Shown here: positions 32,146-35,800 of the stretch, piece by piece
Layout of the letters: every line of letters starts with the position of its first letter
Position numbering within the stretch: position 1 is the stretch's first letter
DNA from: Norana najaformis
Taxonomy: Eukaryota > Annelida > Clitellata > Crassiclitellata > Hormogastridae
Direction of reading: 5' to 3'
Length of the DNA stretch: 64,000 nucleotides
NCBI GenBank assembly: GCA_964023275.1
Contig: OZ029915.1
Span: forward strand, 2,560,245-2,624,244
Position numbers and translations under genes: made by a program
Notes under the pieces: generated by a model
What the model was told of the DNA's origin: nothing
What the model saw: the letters and a program-made list of their open reading frames with translations, nothing else
Databases searched by the model: none

Positions 32146-32473
32146 AGTTCTCTGCCCAAAGGCGGGTCTGTGTGGTGTTGTGCCACCCAGGGATGAGATG
32201 AGTGAGGTGGTGTCTTTCCTGTTGCCTTCCTCACAGACATTTGTGGGTGAGCAACTTGTCCAAGATCGCTACGCAGTGGCTTGAGGCAGGTTCGAACCCG
32301 CAACCCTCCGGTTGCAAGGCACAGAACATACCGCTACACCACCATGCCCCACATTTGTGAAGCCAGAAATCATCGTCGAGTCACATGTTTGTTGATATGT
32401 CATATTTCTTTATAAATATTTGTGTTTGTATTTATGTTTATTGTTGTGTTTGTTTAGGTTTCATCAACCGTGA
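1804..32473 (+). CDS. PHACTR: PHACTR family: phosphatase and actin regulator (gene span, 13 coding exons)
   Basis: PHACTR proteins bind G-actin through RPEL motifs and protein phosphatase 1 (PP1) through a conserved C-terminus, linking actin state to PP1 substrate choice. Coding exons: 1804-1930, 17800-18060, 23793-23945, 24229-24534, 25451-25621, 26243-26705, 27945-28066, 29066-29222, 29614-29669, 30218-30279, 30984-31121, 31566-31642 and 32458-32473. All introns are GT-AG, every junction phase agrees, and the sum is 2109 nt (702 aa plus stop). Visible parts: a basic patch [13 protein letters not shown] (113-123 region), poly-Q (about 165-170), a Lys/Glu coiled-coil-like block (about 197-243), an acidic stretch (about 510-530), three C-terminal RPEL motifs (about 546-644), and a PP1-binding end with IIKF (641-644), W664 and [11 protein letters not shown], finishing FTRFHQP. 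The family's N-terminal RPEL was not found. Which vertebrate paralogue it matches best cannot be told. Confidence 0.93.
3678..3826 (+). mobile_element. dispersed repeat (family F, cgtgatctc...caccagcttat)
   Basis: A segment beginning taatcgtgatctcc and containing gcaccagcttatttg, ggttgtccagag and aagttcggtt recurs, diverged, at 39575-39735, 51590-51745 and 62084-62290 (+) and at 42575-42745 and 56070-56165 (-). Copies share the end tcgtaatctcgagatttc. No protein is encoded. It is probably a SINE or the 3' end of a LINE. Confidence 0.55.
3824..3872. repeat. interstitial telomeric repeat, head-to-head
   Basis: Four perfect GGGTTA units (3824-3847) are followed by a 13-base spacer and then aaccctaaccct (3861-3872) in the opposite orientation, giving a potential hairpin. 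The motif is the canonical metazoan telomere repeat. It sits exactly at the end of a family F repeat, whose copy at about 39720 has gttagggtgag in the same place. Confidence 0.85.
4545..4771 (-). mobile_element. tRNA-derived SINE (family B)
   Basis: Read on the minus strand it starts with a tRNA-like head (gggacacgatggtgtagtgg..., then a B-box-like region near the degenerate gaaccgaaaggtctcagg). It continues into a body containing ggaaggcaatgggaaacc and ends at gcagagaactcatcatc. The copy at 32116-32352 is closer to intact. An ATT microsatellite lies next to it at 4506-4529. Confidence 0.7.
5700..5731. repeat. (GT)n microsatellite
   Basis: Alternating atatatgtgtgtgtgtg runs for about 30 bp. 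The open frames that cover it are low-complexity artefacts. Confidence 0.85.
5823..5905. repeat. 27-bp minisatellite, three copies
   Basis: The unit cgtctctctgccatgctgcc followed by agagcca repeats three times in tandem, with the last copy slightly changed. No gene is associated with it. Confidence 0.85.
6285..6420. repeat. ATC/ATT microsatellite
   Basis: About 130 bp of catcatcat grade into attattatt. No coding sequence is supported. Confidence 0.9.
7008..7285 (+). mobile_element. tRNA-derived SINE (family D), near full length
   Basis: The tRNA-like head has an A-box-like tagtcttgtggttaacgtg and a B box gggttcaaattccc. The body is the one shared by at least eight copies here (gagtacactcaccgtacact, tcatatgccgaggctaag, aaggaactgc), and it ends in a short cttcttcc tail. 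This is the best full-length representative together with 38672-38962. Confidence 0.8.
7600..7725 (+). mobile_element. short dispersed repeat (family I)
   Basis: The segment gggtagtgccagtcccaagc, then aaaggaggagggcgacgtca, then tttgatgccataagatgtcg followed by ttaaacattgg, recurs inverted at 12050-12200 and 46780-46950. The short non-coding form fits a SINE or MITE of unknown class. Confidence 0.6.
7960..8122 (-). mobile_element. tRNA-derived SINE (family C)
   Basis: On the minus strand it begins with an A-box-like head (ggcacggtagccgactgg, then atagagtgcttgg), followed by a degenerate B box and a body ending in tgtaataaatgc. Related copies are at 19590-20045, 59115-59325 and 32795-32900. 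Confidence 0.65.
8335..8500 (-). mobile_element. LINE 3' end (family E), inverted
   Basis: On the minus strand it shows the same 3' UTR as the LINE tails at 479 and 51000 (gcgcctgaagactctac, then ggcgctttataaatc). Only the terminal part is present. Confidence 0.55.
9375..9730. repeat. CATA/ACAT tetranucleotide array
   Basis: About 350 bp of catacatacata and close variants with several interspersed longer units (cattcatgcatacctacatt). The open frames here, rich in His/Thr/Tyr, are repeat products. Confidence 0.9.
10290..10540 (+). mobile_element. LINE 3' end (second family)
   Basis: It contains gctcatctctctggaatgaa (the WNEL- or WNSLP-like part of a non-LTR reverse transcriptase C-terminus) with disrupted reading frames, then gctggaagcgcctcc, gtttgttctgtaagaagcg and a tail of atacaatac. 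The last 100 bp recur at 61621-61734, where they are inserted into another repeat. Confidence 0.65.
11755..11885. repeat. GAT microsatellite plus CAGA/CACA-rich cryptic repeat
   Basis: (gat)n is followed by irregular cagacagatgcacac-type units. Long minus-strand frames here are simple-repeat products. Confidence 0.8.
12050..12200 (-). mobile_element. short dispersed repeat (family I), inverted
   Basis: It contains ttaacgatgccgtgtcgcag, gtcgccctcctcctttgtcc and gggactggcacctcctgagt, the reverse complement of the repeat at 7600-7725. Confidence 0.55.
12325..12470. repeat. CATA/TATA microsatellite
   Basis: Imperfect catacatacata with an embedded (ta)n run. No gene is supported. Confidence 0.9.
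12533..12680 (+). repeat. ttatgtaact minisatellite, left arm
   Basis: Irregular units of acttttatgtaacttatgta and ctgtatcactttt repeat across about 150 bp. The same unit appears in the opposite orientation at 13684-13805, about 1 kb away. Confidence 0.8.
13060..13245. repeat. TTCC-rich pyrimidine array
   Basis: About 180 bp of ttccttcctt-like sequence. Frames rich in Phe/Leu/Ser are artefacts. Confidence 0.85.
13565..13682. mobile_element. short dispersed repeat (family K)
   Basis: The segment from tattccatatcccacaagtg to aaatgtcctggacatg is found inverted at about 46950-47075 (catgtccaggat to cttgtgagatatgggatac). It is non-coding and of unknown class. Confidence 0.5.
13684..13805 (-). repeat. 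ttatgtaact minisatellite, inverted right arm
   Basis: Units of gtgataaagttacataagtt repeat four to five times. This is the reverse complement of the array at 12533-12680. Confidence 0.8.
13950..14228 (-). mobile_element. tRNA-derived SINE (family D-like), inverted
   Basis: On the minus strand a head with A-box-like tggtctattgataacgcg and B-box-like gggttcgactgtg is followed by a body ending in ttagcctcggaatatgag (reverse complement of the family D body) and a ccatgggtatgaagtg segment. Head and body differ enough from 7008-7285 to be a separate subfamily. Confidence 0.65.
14520..14859 (+). mobile_element. hAT-type MITE, copy 1
   Basis: It starts cagcggttctcagagtgtg and ends gctttgagaacctctg, which are imperfect terminal inverted repeats of the cagNggttctcaaa kind typical of hAT elements. 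The interior (gcttttgtttatgtggatta, attagaaattaaaactgaga, aatggtctcggggacc) matches the copy at 62485-62869. There is no transposase frame. The flanking 8-mers (ctgtggag / cggtagat) do not match as a target site duplication. Confidence 0.8.
14862..15215 (+). mobile_element. LINE 3' end (family E relative)
   Basis: The 3' end reads like a non-LTR reverse transcriptase C-terminus (VVPDSWNNL, then [12 protein letters not shown] in neighbouring frames). A 3' UTR follows with gatgagtttgttcttgaag and gcgctttttaaat, and then a tgttatgtaatg-type tail. It is broken by frame changes. Confidence 0.55.
15300..15395. repeat. ATGTATGATATGT minisatellite
   Basis: About 95 bp of atgtatgatatgtatatgt-type units. 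Confidence 0.85.
15590..15975. repeat. ttacattaccttgtatgtg minisatellite-like region
   Basis: Irregular units of 18-35 bp based on gttacattaccttatgt run for nearly 400 bp. Three-frame openness comes from the repeat. No gene. Confidence 0.8.
16590..16795. repeat. GAT/GAC/GAG array
   Basis: About 200 bp of gatgatgat with gac and gag units. Both strands stay open (poly-Asp on +, poly-His on -) because the unit is 3 bp. Confidence 0.9.
17101..17117. repeat. poly-C run
   Basis: About 14 C residues interrupted once. Sequence accuracy is likely to be poor here. Confidence 0.85.
17380..17799 (+). repeat. tandem array ending in the exon 2 splice acceptor
   Basis: A unit of about 110-150 bp containing tagtgaaatgtatttcttcag and gctgtcaaaaggtt, with ctaactaactaattagct filler, is repeated. 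Acceptor-like cag endings fall at 17541 and 17691. The true exon 2 acceptor (gaaaggtattgtcttcag, ending 17799) is the last copy of the same motif. A first copy near 17391 reads tcttcggg and lacks AG. Confidence 0.75.
17800..18060 (+). CDS. PHACTR: PHACTR coding exon 2
   Basis: Acceptor tgtcttcag and donor gtctgt. It encodes residues 43-129 plus the first base of codon 130. It includes the acidic [12 protein letters not shown] and the basic patch [13 protein letters not shown], which resembles the KPWKWRKKK stretch found near the N-terminus of vertebrate PHACTRs and may act in nuclear import or membrane contact. The internal ATG at 17802 is an alternative start. Confidence 0.85.
18075..18525. 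repeat. TTC/TTA microsatellite and 60-bp minisatellite
   Basis: A (ttc)n run begins 14 bp after the exon 2 donor. It is followed by five nearly perfect 60-bp units (attactactattgctattac, then tactactactattataatta, then tttttattattatcatcttt). The 60-bp period keeps two minus-strand frames open without coding meaning. Confidence 0.95.
18722..19060 (-). mobile_element. GTAA-tailed dispersed element (family L) with 32-34-bp minisatellite
   Basis: Six units of tgtggttgaatgtcattctg followed by tatgtctgccttt lead into gattcctcgatcagccgatg, gacatatggcatattaac and a cttacttac tail. This is the reverse complement of 30537-30915, which has the same expanded unit. A (CA)n run closes the region. Confidence 0.75.
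19590..20045 (-). mobile_element. SINE (family C) with a tandemly amplified 42-bp A-box head
   Basis: The body (ttattaagtgccactatctc, then aagattcaaatcc as a B box) is followed by about seven head copies of 42 bp at 19738, 19780, 19822, 19864, 19906, 19948 and 19990. On the minus strand each reads cacggtagccgattggttag then agcgctcgacttgtatgtag, with an A-box core. Because 42 is divisible by three, a 14-residue repeat frame is open on both strands. It is not a gene. Confidence 0.8.
20470..20505. repeat. (AAT)n microsatellite
   Basis: About 12 aat units. Confidence 0.9.
20512..20640 (-). mobile_element. short dispersed repeat (family G)
   Basis: It begins gaaactcctagagcactggt and contains gcatcaaccgatggcgc. 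It recurs inverted or direct at 11660-11720, 39330-39385, 40500-40560, 55090-55150, 56490-56550, 61290-61380, 63240-63310 and 63460-63530. All copies share the phrase catcRactgatgcctt and an end in ggcgctatagaagt. Confidence 0.6.
20822..21062 (-). mobile_element. tRNA-derived SINE (family D-like), inverted
   Basis: On the minus strand: A-box-like tagtccttggtatgctg, B box ggggttcaaatcc, a body, and an end at aaaaatgaagtagttaac. It is related to 13950-14228. Confidence 0.65.
21790..21975. repeat. 44-bp minisatellite, four copies
   Basis: The unit ccctaaccagtttggggagg, then ggcaaatctgaggagacaac, then c, repeats four times. No splice site or gene is involved. Confidence 0.9.
22600..22840. repeat. 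about 30-bp minisatellite, eight copies
   Basis: The unit aaaggccaaagagctctttg then gcaaaagatgc alternates with a variant ending agcaaaataggct, which gives a 60-bp higher-order period. Confidence 0.9.
23140..23380 (+). mobile_element. GTAA-tailed dispersed element (family L), two partial copies
   Basis: gagtgagtgagt and gtaagtaagtaa arrays are each followed by gttaac, catatRtcc, then gagcgagggatcgtgggcgt and acagacacacaaacagt. These match the left part of the element at 30537. Confidence 0.7.
23793..23945 (+). CDS. PHACTR: PHACTR coding exon 3
   Basis: The acceptor gtgtgtgaatggcag ends at 23792 and the donor gtatga starts at 23946. It encodes residues 130-180 plus one base, including poly-Gln (seven CAG codons) and an acidic/Pro ending ETPEPPL. 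It enters and leaves in phase 1. Its last 15 bases are the start of the tandem array that follows. Confidence 0.8.
23925..24140 (+). repeat. tandem array built on the exon 3 splice donor
   Basis: A unit of about 35 bp (ctcctgaaccaccacttggt then atgattcgttttata) repeats about five times, starting within exon 3 itself. Copies of cacttg|gt fall at 23945 (true junction), 23980, 24015 and 24064. A fifth copy near 24097 reads cttgttatgg. Use of the first three decoys would add 35, 70 or 119 nt, none divisible by three. Confidence 0.85.
24229..24534 (+). CDS. PHACTR: PHACTR coding exon 4 (Lys/Glu-rich)
   Basis: Acceptor tttcttctcag, donor gtaaaa. It encodes residues 181-282 plus one base. It begins [15 protein letters not shown] and then has about 45 residues of alternating K, E, R, Q and D (such as [16 protein letters not shown]), which would form a charged helix or coiled coil. 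A competing acceptor (cccctcag at 24266) does not fit the phase of exon 3. The family does not usually have this block. Confidence 0.8.
24895..25125 (-). mobile_element. tRNA-derived SINE (family A), inverted
   Basis: On the minus strand: head with ctggcctggttagcgac, B-box-like agatttgaatctcg, then ccttaaatggcgtggcacc, gtgaaggatctcacccaata and aattcattgaaaaatgagc. It matches 29971-30195 (+) and 51961-52200 (-). Confidence 0.75.
25451..25621 (+). CDS. PHACTR: PHACTR coding exon 5
   Basis: Acceptor tgttctgcag, donor gtgacc. It encodes residues 283-339 plus one base ([14 protein letters not shown]... HPHES), a low-complexity Pro/Ser/His-rich segment. Phase 1 on both sides. Confidence 0.85.
26243..26705 (+). 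CDS. PHACTR: PHACTR coding exon 6
   Basis: Acceptor tgtcacttgcag, donor gtacgt. It encodes residues 340-493 plus two bases and is GC-rich compared with its surroundings. It contains HHQQQQ, Pro-rich [15 protein letters not shown], a charged helix-like [20 protein letters not shown], and a Ser/Gly-rich stretch. Exit phase 2 is met by the single base opening exon 7. The donor at 26710 (gtagat) would break the frame. Confidence 0.88.
26955..27190 (+). mobile_element. GTAA-element fragment (family L) with a different expanded unit
   Basis: About five units of acaaataaataacacagcaa then acaaatag are followed by gggaagatgctgcttaggca and gacatacaaaattacatgca. In the copy at 30640-30700 the same segment (aacacagcaaacaaataaag) occurs once only. 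A tatgacgtatg array follows to about 27350. Confidence 0.65.
27470..27944 (+). repeat. tandem array ending in the exon 7 splice acceptor
   Basis: Units of about 80-92 bp contain acctttgggagattttgttt then aactgtcacag, followed by aggagtttctgtctaggatt and gtgaacaagggtgttacc. AG ends fall at 27598, 27678, 27761, 27852 and 27944. The last is the real exon 7 acceptor. Every unit has its own pyrimidine-rich tract and AG. Confidence 0.88.
27945..28066 (+). CDS. PHACTR: PHACTR coding exon 7 (acidic)
   Basis: Acceptor tttaactgtcacag, donor gtaagc. It encodes residues 494-534 plus one base. It is strongly acidic ([20 protein letters not shown]), like the acidic stretch before the C-terminal RPEL block in vertebrate PHACTRs. 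Enters in phase 2, leaves in phase 1. Confidence 0.88.
28237..28720 (+). mobile_element. LINE 3' end (L2/CR1-like reverse transcriptase C-terminus)
   Basis: One open frame carries [16 protein letters not shown], then [20 protein letters not shown] and [14 protein letters not shown]. These are the hallmarks of the C-terminus of L2/CR1/Rex-type non-LTR retrotransposons. The 3' UTR (atgcgctatacaagtgc) ends in a catacatac tail at about 28735. The element is 5'-truncated, with no catalytic YxDD part, and lies in PHACTR intron 7. Confidence 0.85.
29066..29222 (+). CDS. PHACTR: PHACTR coding exon 8 (RPEL 1)
   Basis: Acceptor ggtgttttaag, donor gtctca. It encodes residues 535-586 plus two bases. [16 protein letters not shown] aligns with the first C-terminal RPEL of the family (RKDSLAIKLSNRP), and [16 protein letters not shown] with its linker helix. 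The motif is degenerate: the usual ELEE after RP is replaced by QKGSISDHD. Confidence 0.9.
29285..29530. repeat. AT-rich minisatellite (tatgaatattaatgagattg)
   Basis: About eight units of ttcttatgaatattaatgag then attgttttt lie in PHACTR intron 8. They do not include a splice junction. Confidence 0.9.
29614..29669 (+). CDS. PHACTR: PHACTR coding exon 9 (RPEL 2)
   Basis: Acceptor cactcttttgcag, donor gtaagt. This 56-nt exon encodes residues 587-605 plus one base. [18 protein letters not shown] is a canonical RPEL motif (RPxxxEL) predicted to bind G-actin. Confidence 0.93.
29971..30195 (+). mobile_element. tRNA-derived SINE (family A), near full length
   Basis: The head carries an A-box-like ttagctcattggttaaagtg and a B-box-like ggtttgaatacca. 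The body (gaacttaaatggtgtggcac, ggtgaaggatctcacccgat, taattcattgaaatgagg) is shared with 24895-25125 and 51961-52200. It lies in PHACTR intron 9. Confidence 0.8.
30218..30279 (+). CDS. PHACTR: PHACTR coding exon 10 (linker helix)
   Basis: Acceptor acgttatttcag, donor gtgggt. This 62-nt exon encodes residues 606-626 ([20 protein letters not shown]), the charged helix joining RPEL 2 and RPEL 3. Leaves in phase 0. Confidence 0.92.
30537..30915 (+). mobile_element. GTAA-tailed dispersed element (family L) with 32-bp minisatellite
   Basis: gtaagtaagtaagta, then atgcatttgttaacacgcca, tatgtccattggttgagcaa, ggaatcgtaggcgtgg, then a single cagcaaacaaataaaggaag segment, then about eight units of aaccacaaagacagacatac agaatgacactc. 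It lies in PHACTR intron 10. It is the mirror of 18722-19060. Confidence 0.75.
30984..31121 (+). CDS. PHACTR: PHACTR coding exon 11 (RPEL 3 and PP1-binding start)
   Basis: Acceptor cttgcgtgcag, donor gtttag. It encodes residues 627-672. [18 protein letters not shown] completes the third RPEL. IIKF occupies the place of the RVxF-like PP1 anchor, and [13 protein letters not shown] and KPWMRLT match the family's extended PP1 surface, including the Trp (W664). Phase 0 on both sides. Confidence 0.96.
31195..31450. repeat. TTC/CTC pyrimidine tract
   Basis: About 250 bp of irregular cttcttcctcattctcttcc in intron 11. Open frames are artefacts. Confidence 0.9.
31566..31642 (+). CDS. PHACTR: PHACTR coding exon 12 (PP1-binding C-terminus)
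   Basis: Acceptor catgttacattacag, donor gtaagg. It encodes residues 673-697 plus two bases. [15 protein letters not shown] is identical or nearly so to vertebrate PHACTRs, followed by HEGSRHFT. Confidence 0.96.
31775..31935. repeat. 16-bp minisatellite (tatcctatctcttatg)
   Basis: About ten copies in intron 12. No splice junction is included. Confidence 0.93.
32116..32352 (-). mobile_element. tRNA-derived SINE (family B), well preserved
   Basis: On the minus strand: ggggcatggtggtgtagcgg (A box), gggttgcgggttcgaacctg (B box), then a body with acaagttgctcacccacaaa and a ggcagagaactcatcatcat end. It lies in PHACTR intron 12. The head could fold as a tRNA but is followed at once by SINE body, so it is not a tRNA gene. 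Confidence 0.85.
32458..32473 (+). CDS. PHACTR: PHACTR coding exon 13 (last codons and stop)
   Basis: Acceptor gtgtttgtttag ends at 32457. The one base completing Arg698 is followed by FHQP and TGA. The family ends in RFHRP, so the final residues agree in position with one substitution. This fixes the end of the protein. Confidence 0.92.
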
Positions 32474-32794
32474 CAACGGCCACAGTTGTTGACCTTTCAC
32501 CAAAATACATTTGACAGATATTTGCCTTTTAAGCGTATTACCCGACACACATGTCGCTGTATATATATATACGTATGTGTGTGTACATCTGCTATGCAGC
32601 AGACAAGACATTTTCTCTATTTTATATTTTAATCCGTGCAACCATGTAGCGAACTGCCTATTTCTAAAGGTCCTCTGACCACAGCGCCTGTTTAGTGATG
32701 GCATCACGCCGTCAGCTTCTTACTGCATTACACTACATGTGATGATGGATATACATATGTAATGTATACTAGATATATATATGCATATTTTACG

Positions 32795-32900
32795 TCACGG
32801 TAGCCAATTGGTTGAGCGTTTGCCGTGTTGCACAGATGGTAGGGATTTGATCCTCCATTGAGAATAAGTCGTTTACCCGTAATTTTTTAAGTGAGTGGTG
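32795..32900 (+). mobile_element. SINE head (family C)
   Basis: cacggtagccaattggttga then gcg (A box) and agggatttgatcctcc (B-box-like). Single copy of the head, with no tandem amplification. Confidence 0.6.
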
Positions 32901-33714
32901 ATCCCTATAAAAATACAGTTACAGACAATATGAAAATATTTAGAGTGTTAGTTTACAAGCGTGGCTTTTACGTATTCTGGGTGTTGCAGATGTATCTGTT
33001 AATGAACCGTTTTCTCGGAAAATTCTAGAGCCCATCATGTGTTGTATTGACTGCGGAAGTTGGAGAGAGTTAAACGTATGGCATAACACCGCCTTCTTTT
33101 TCTTGGTTTCTGCAGTCGTGCACACAGCAGGTTCATCGTGTGGTTATGTTCTTCCGTTTTTCTTTTCCCAACATGGGTTGCATTTGAGATGACTTATCGG
33201 TGTAGAAAACTTGTAGAAAAACTGTCAGTCATTGCCAGGCTTTTCTTGCTATCATATTTAATATAACAGTTTGGTTTTTTTACATACATCTGGCCTGTGT
33301 AAATAGGTTCGGCGACGTGACTTCAAATTGTAGTGAATTGCGTCTCGCTGACAGAATGGCATTTGGGGCTTGTGGAAATTGCTTGTTTGCTTGTGTTTTT
33401 AAACATTGATGTATAAATCACGTATAAATATGTCGCTTATGTGTTATATGCTATGTAGGGTGTGTGATGGTCTAGTGGTTCAAATCCCACCCAGGACAGA
33501 AATATGTTTCGAAATTTCAGCTCCATTTGGCCCCTACCATGTAAAATACAAGGATGTTCCACCTAAATAGTGTGGTGTGGCAAAATGTTCTAGTGCTTGG
33601 CTTGCTTGAATGTCAACTCAGGTGTTTGGATTTCAAATACCCACATGGAGAGAAAAATATTTCAAACTTTCTGGTTAGTTAGTGCCTTATGCTGACCATA
33701 CACTGACCATACAC

Positions 33715-33890
33715 TAACCATACATAATTGCCTATGATTCCTCGCTCAGTCGATGGGCACAGGGTGTGTTAACAGATGCATTACTTACTTACAAACACTG
33801 TCAGTGGAAAGGTCAGGTGGCCCTGGTATGCCGAGGCTGAAAAATGAAGTTACAAATAATTCGTGCCCATGGCTGCAGCTTCTTGGGTCT
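33715..33890. mobile_element. family L fragment (-) joined to a family D SINE body (+)
   Basis: gattcctcgctcagtcgatg, then gttaacagatgcattac and cttactta (inverted family L end), lead directly into acactgtcagtggaaaggtc and tatgccgaggctgaaaaatg (family D body). Confidence 0.6.
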
Positions 33891-34669
33891 GTTTTAAGGG
33901 TCTGATTTTCGTTTGCTTCGATATCCACGCAGCAGAAGCTGCTGACGAGTATGTTTTGCGGTTGTTTCTTGCGTCCACAGTTTCATTTTAGGTTCTCAGA
34001 TTTAGATGTTTGCTTTTTGCTGTTATTTCATGCTATTCTTGCGATTTCATTTGAGGTTTTTTGGATCCGTTGCTTCAGTGTTGCTTATCGCATGTAATTA
34101 ACTGACCACTTGTCATTCGATACTGGATTTGCTACAAGAACCTTTTGACACAATTTAGGAAAAGTGTATTGAACTGCTATTAGGCTGGCTTTTTTACTTA
34201 GCTTGGACAAATCCATTATGGAATTTGCGATTAATTATTCTGATTTTTTAGGAACTGCTTACGCTGTTTGGGAAATGCCGTGTTTGATTGCAAAATGTTG
34301 TTTGAATTCGTAATTTATGTCAGGATTACTGGGTCTTTTGCGCTTTTTAAGAAACCTGGAACCGGGAATGATATCACAGACAGAGGGAGACAGACATACA
34401 GACCGACAAAGAGAAAAGACAAAGAAAGATTTAAACACATAAACTGTTCTCTTTGGCCATGACGGGGCCAGAGATGCTTCTGAGTAGATGTTTGGTTGAA
34501 TGGGCGCTATATAAATGCTTCAGATGAACGAAAATGAGAAACATAGAGCTACATAACGGTCGTGGCTTTCATTCTTCAGACAAATCTGGCAACCAAGTCT
34601 GGATCTATTCAATATTTAGTAACATTTTGTAAAATTGTAGGGACTTGATGTTACATCAACATTACCCTG

Positions 34670-34790
34670 TATACATATACATGTATGTATGTATGTGTAT
34701 GTATATATACATGCACATATATATATATGCATATGTGTGTATATATACATGAATATATATATGAATATGTATACATATGTATATATAGCA
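34670..34790. repeat. TATG/TATA microsatellite
   Basis: Imperfect tatgtatgtatg and atatatat units. Confidence 0.9.
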
Positions 34791-35584
34791 TCTAGTAAAT
34801 AGTATATTTGATGATGAGTGCATTTGTTGTGACTGACCTGCCAGGTTTCTTTACCTGTAAAGTAAAGTACTTCAGCTGATCGTAATATGCAAGGTATCCG
34901 GGTGCGATTTGGGTTTTTGGGGTTGGCAGAAAGTGGAAGAAAAGCCTATGGGCAAGAGCAAACTGTTTAGGAAATTTTTCTTTAATGGGAGAATCTAAAC
35001 CAATTATGGGTGAAGTTCTGCTATCCAATGGAGGAAAAAATGGGGAGATGTATCTTCAAATTTGCGATAGTAGGAACCAATTAGGAAATGTTCTTCCTTC
35101 CTGCTAGAGGAAAACAATGTTTGGGGAAATGGGAGATGGTTGGAATCTGTGGGGGAATTTATCCTTTTACCTGCCACCGAGAAATCGCACCCTTTAAAGG
35201 ATATCGTGTCAGACTTGCCACTAAGGAGTTTGCTCAGAGTGACTCTGTACATTGATCCGTTTAAATTACCTGTAACGTATTAACAGTCAGAGGAACTGAC
35301 CGCGTGATGGGCTGCGTTTTGTTGCTATGCAGTGACTGCTTTTGCTAGAACTTAACCAAACTTTTTGTGTGAGTTTGACAGATAAATCTTTTGCTTGGTT
35401 TTTTGGGCTTTTTCGGTGACTGATTTTTTGCCGGATTGGACATGCTTTGATTAGGTCATTGTAACCGTCTTGTCTCATTCTCTGTCTGTTTACTTGATGG
35501 TCATCTACTTTTCTTATTGATTTTTATGCCATAGGATGTGTTTACTAGTTTCCAGGACAAGTCCTAGTGCATACTTAACCTGCT

Positions 35585-35741
35585 TTGTTATTATTATTTT
35601 TACCATTATTATGGATGTCATGATTTTCATCGTTAATATAAGAAATTATGGTGGTAATATTATTATTATAGTTATTATTATTGTTTGCCTGAGGTAAGAA
35701 TGATTATTATAATTTTTGTTATTGTTATTGTTTTTATTTTA

Positions 35742-35777
<36 letters not shown>

Positions 35778-35800
35778 TATTGTTATTACTATAATTATTA
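35585..35800. repeat. ATT microsatellite
   Basis: attattatt with irregular interruptions. The minus-strand frame rich in Asn is an artefact. Confidence 0.9.

Noticed and set aside
32116-32352. tRNA gene on the minus strand (good A and B boxes)
   Set aside because: The head continues into a SINE body shared with 4545-4771, so it is a retroposed element. The same applies to the heads at 7008, 29971, 38672 and 61210.
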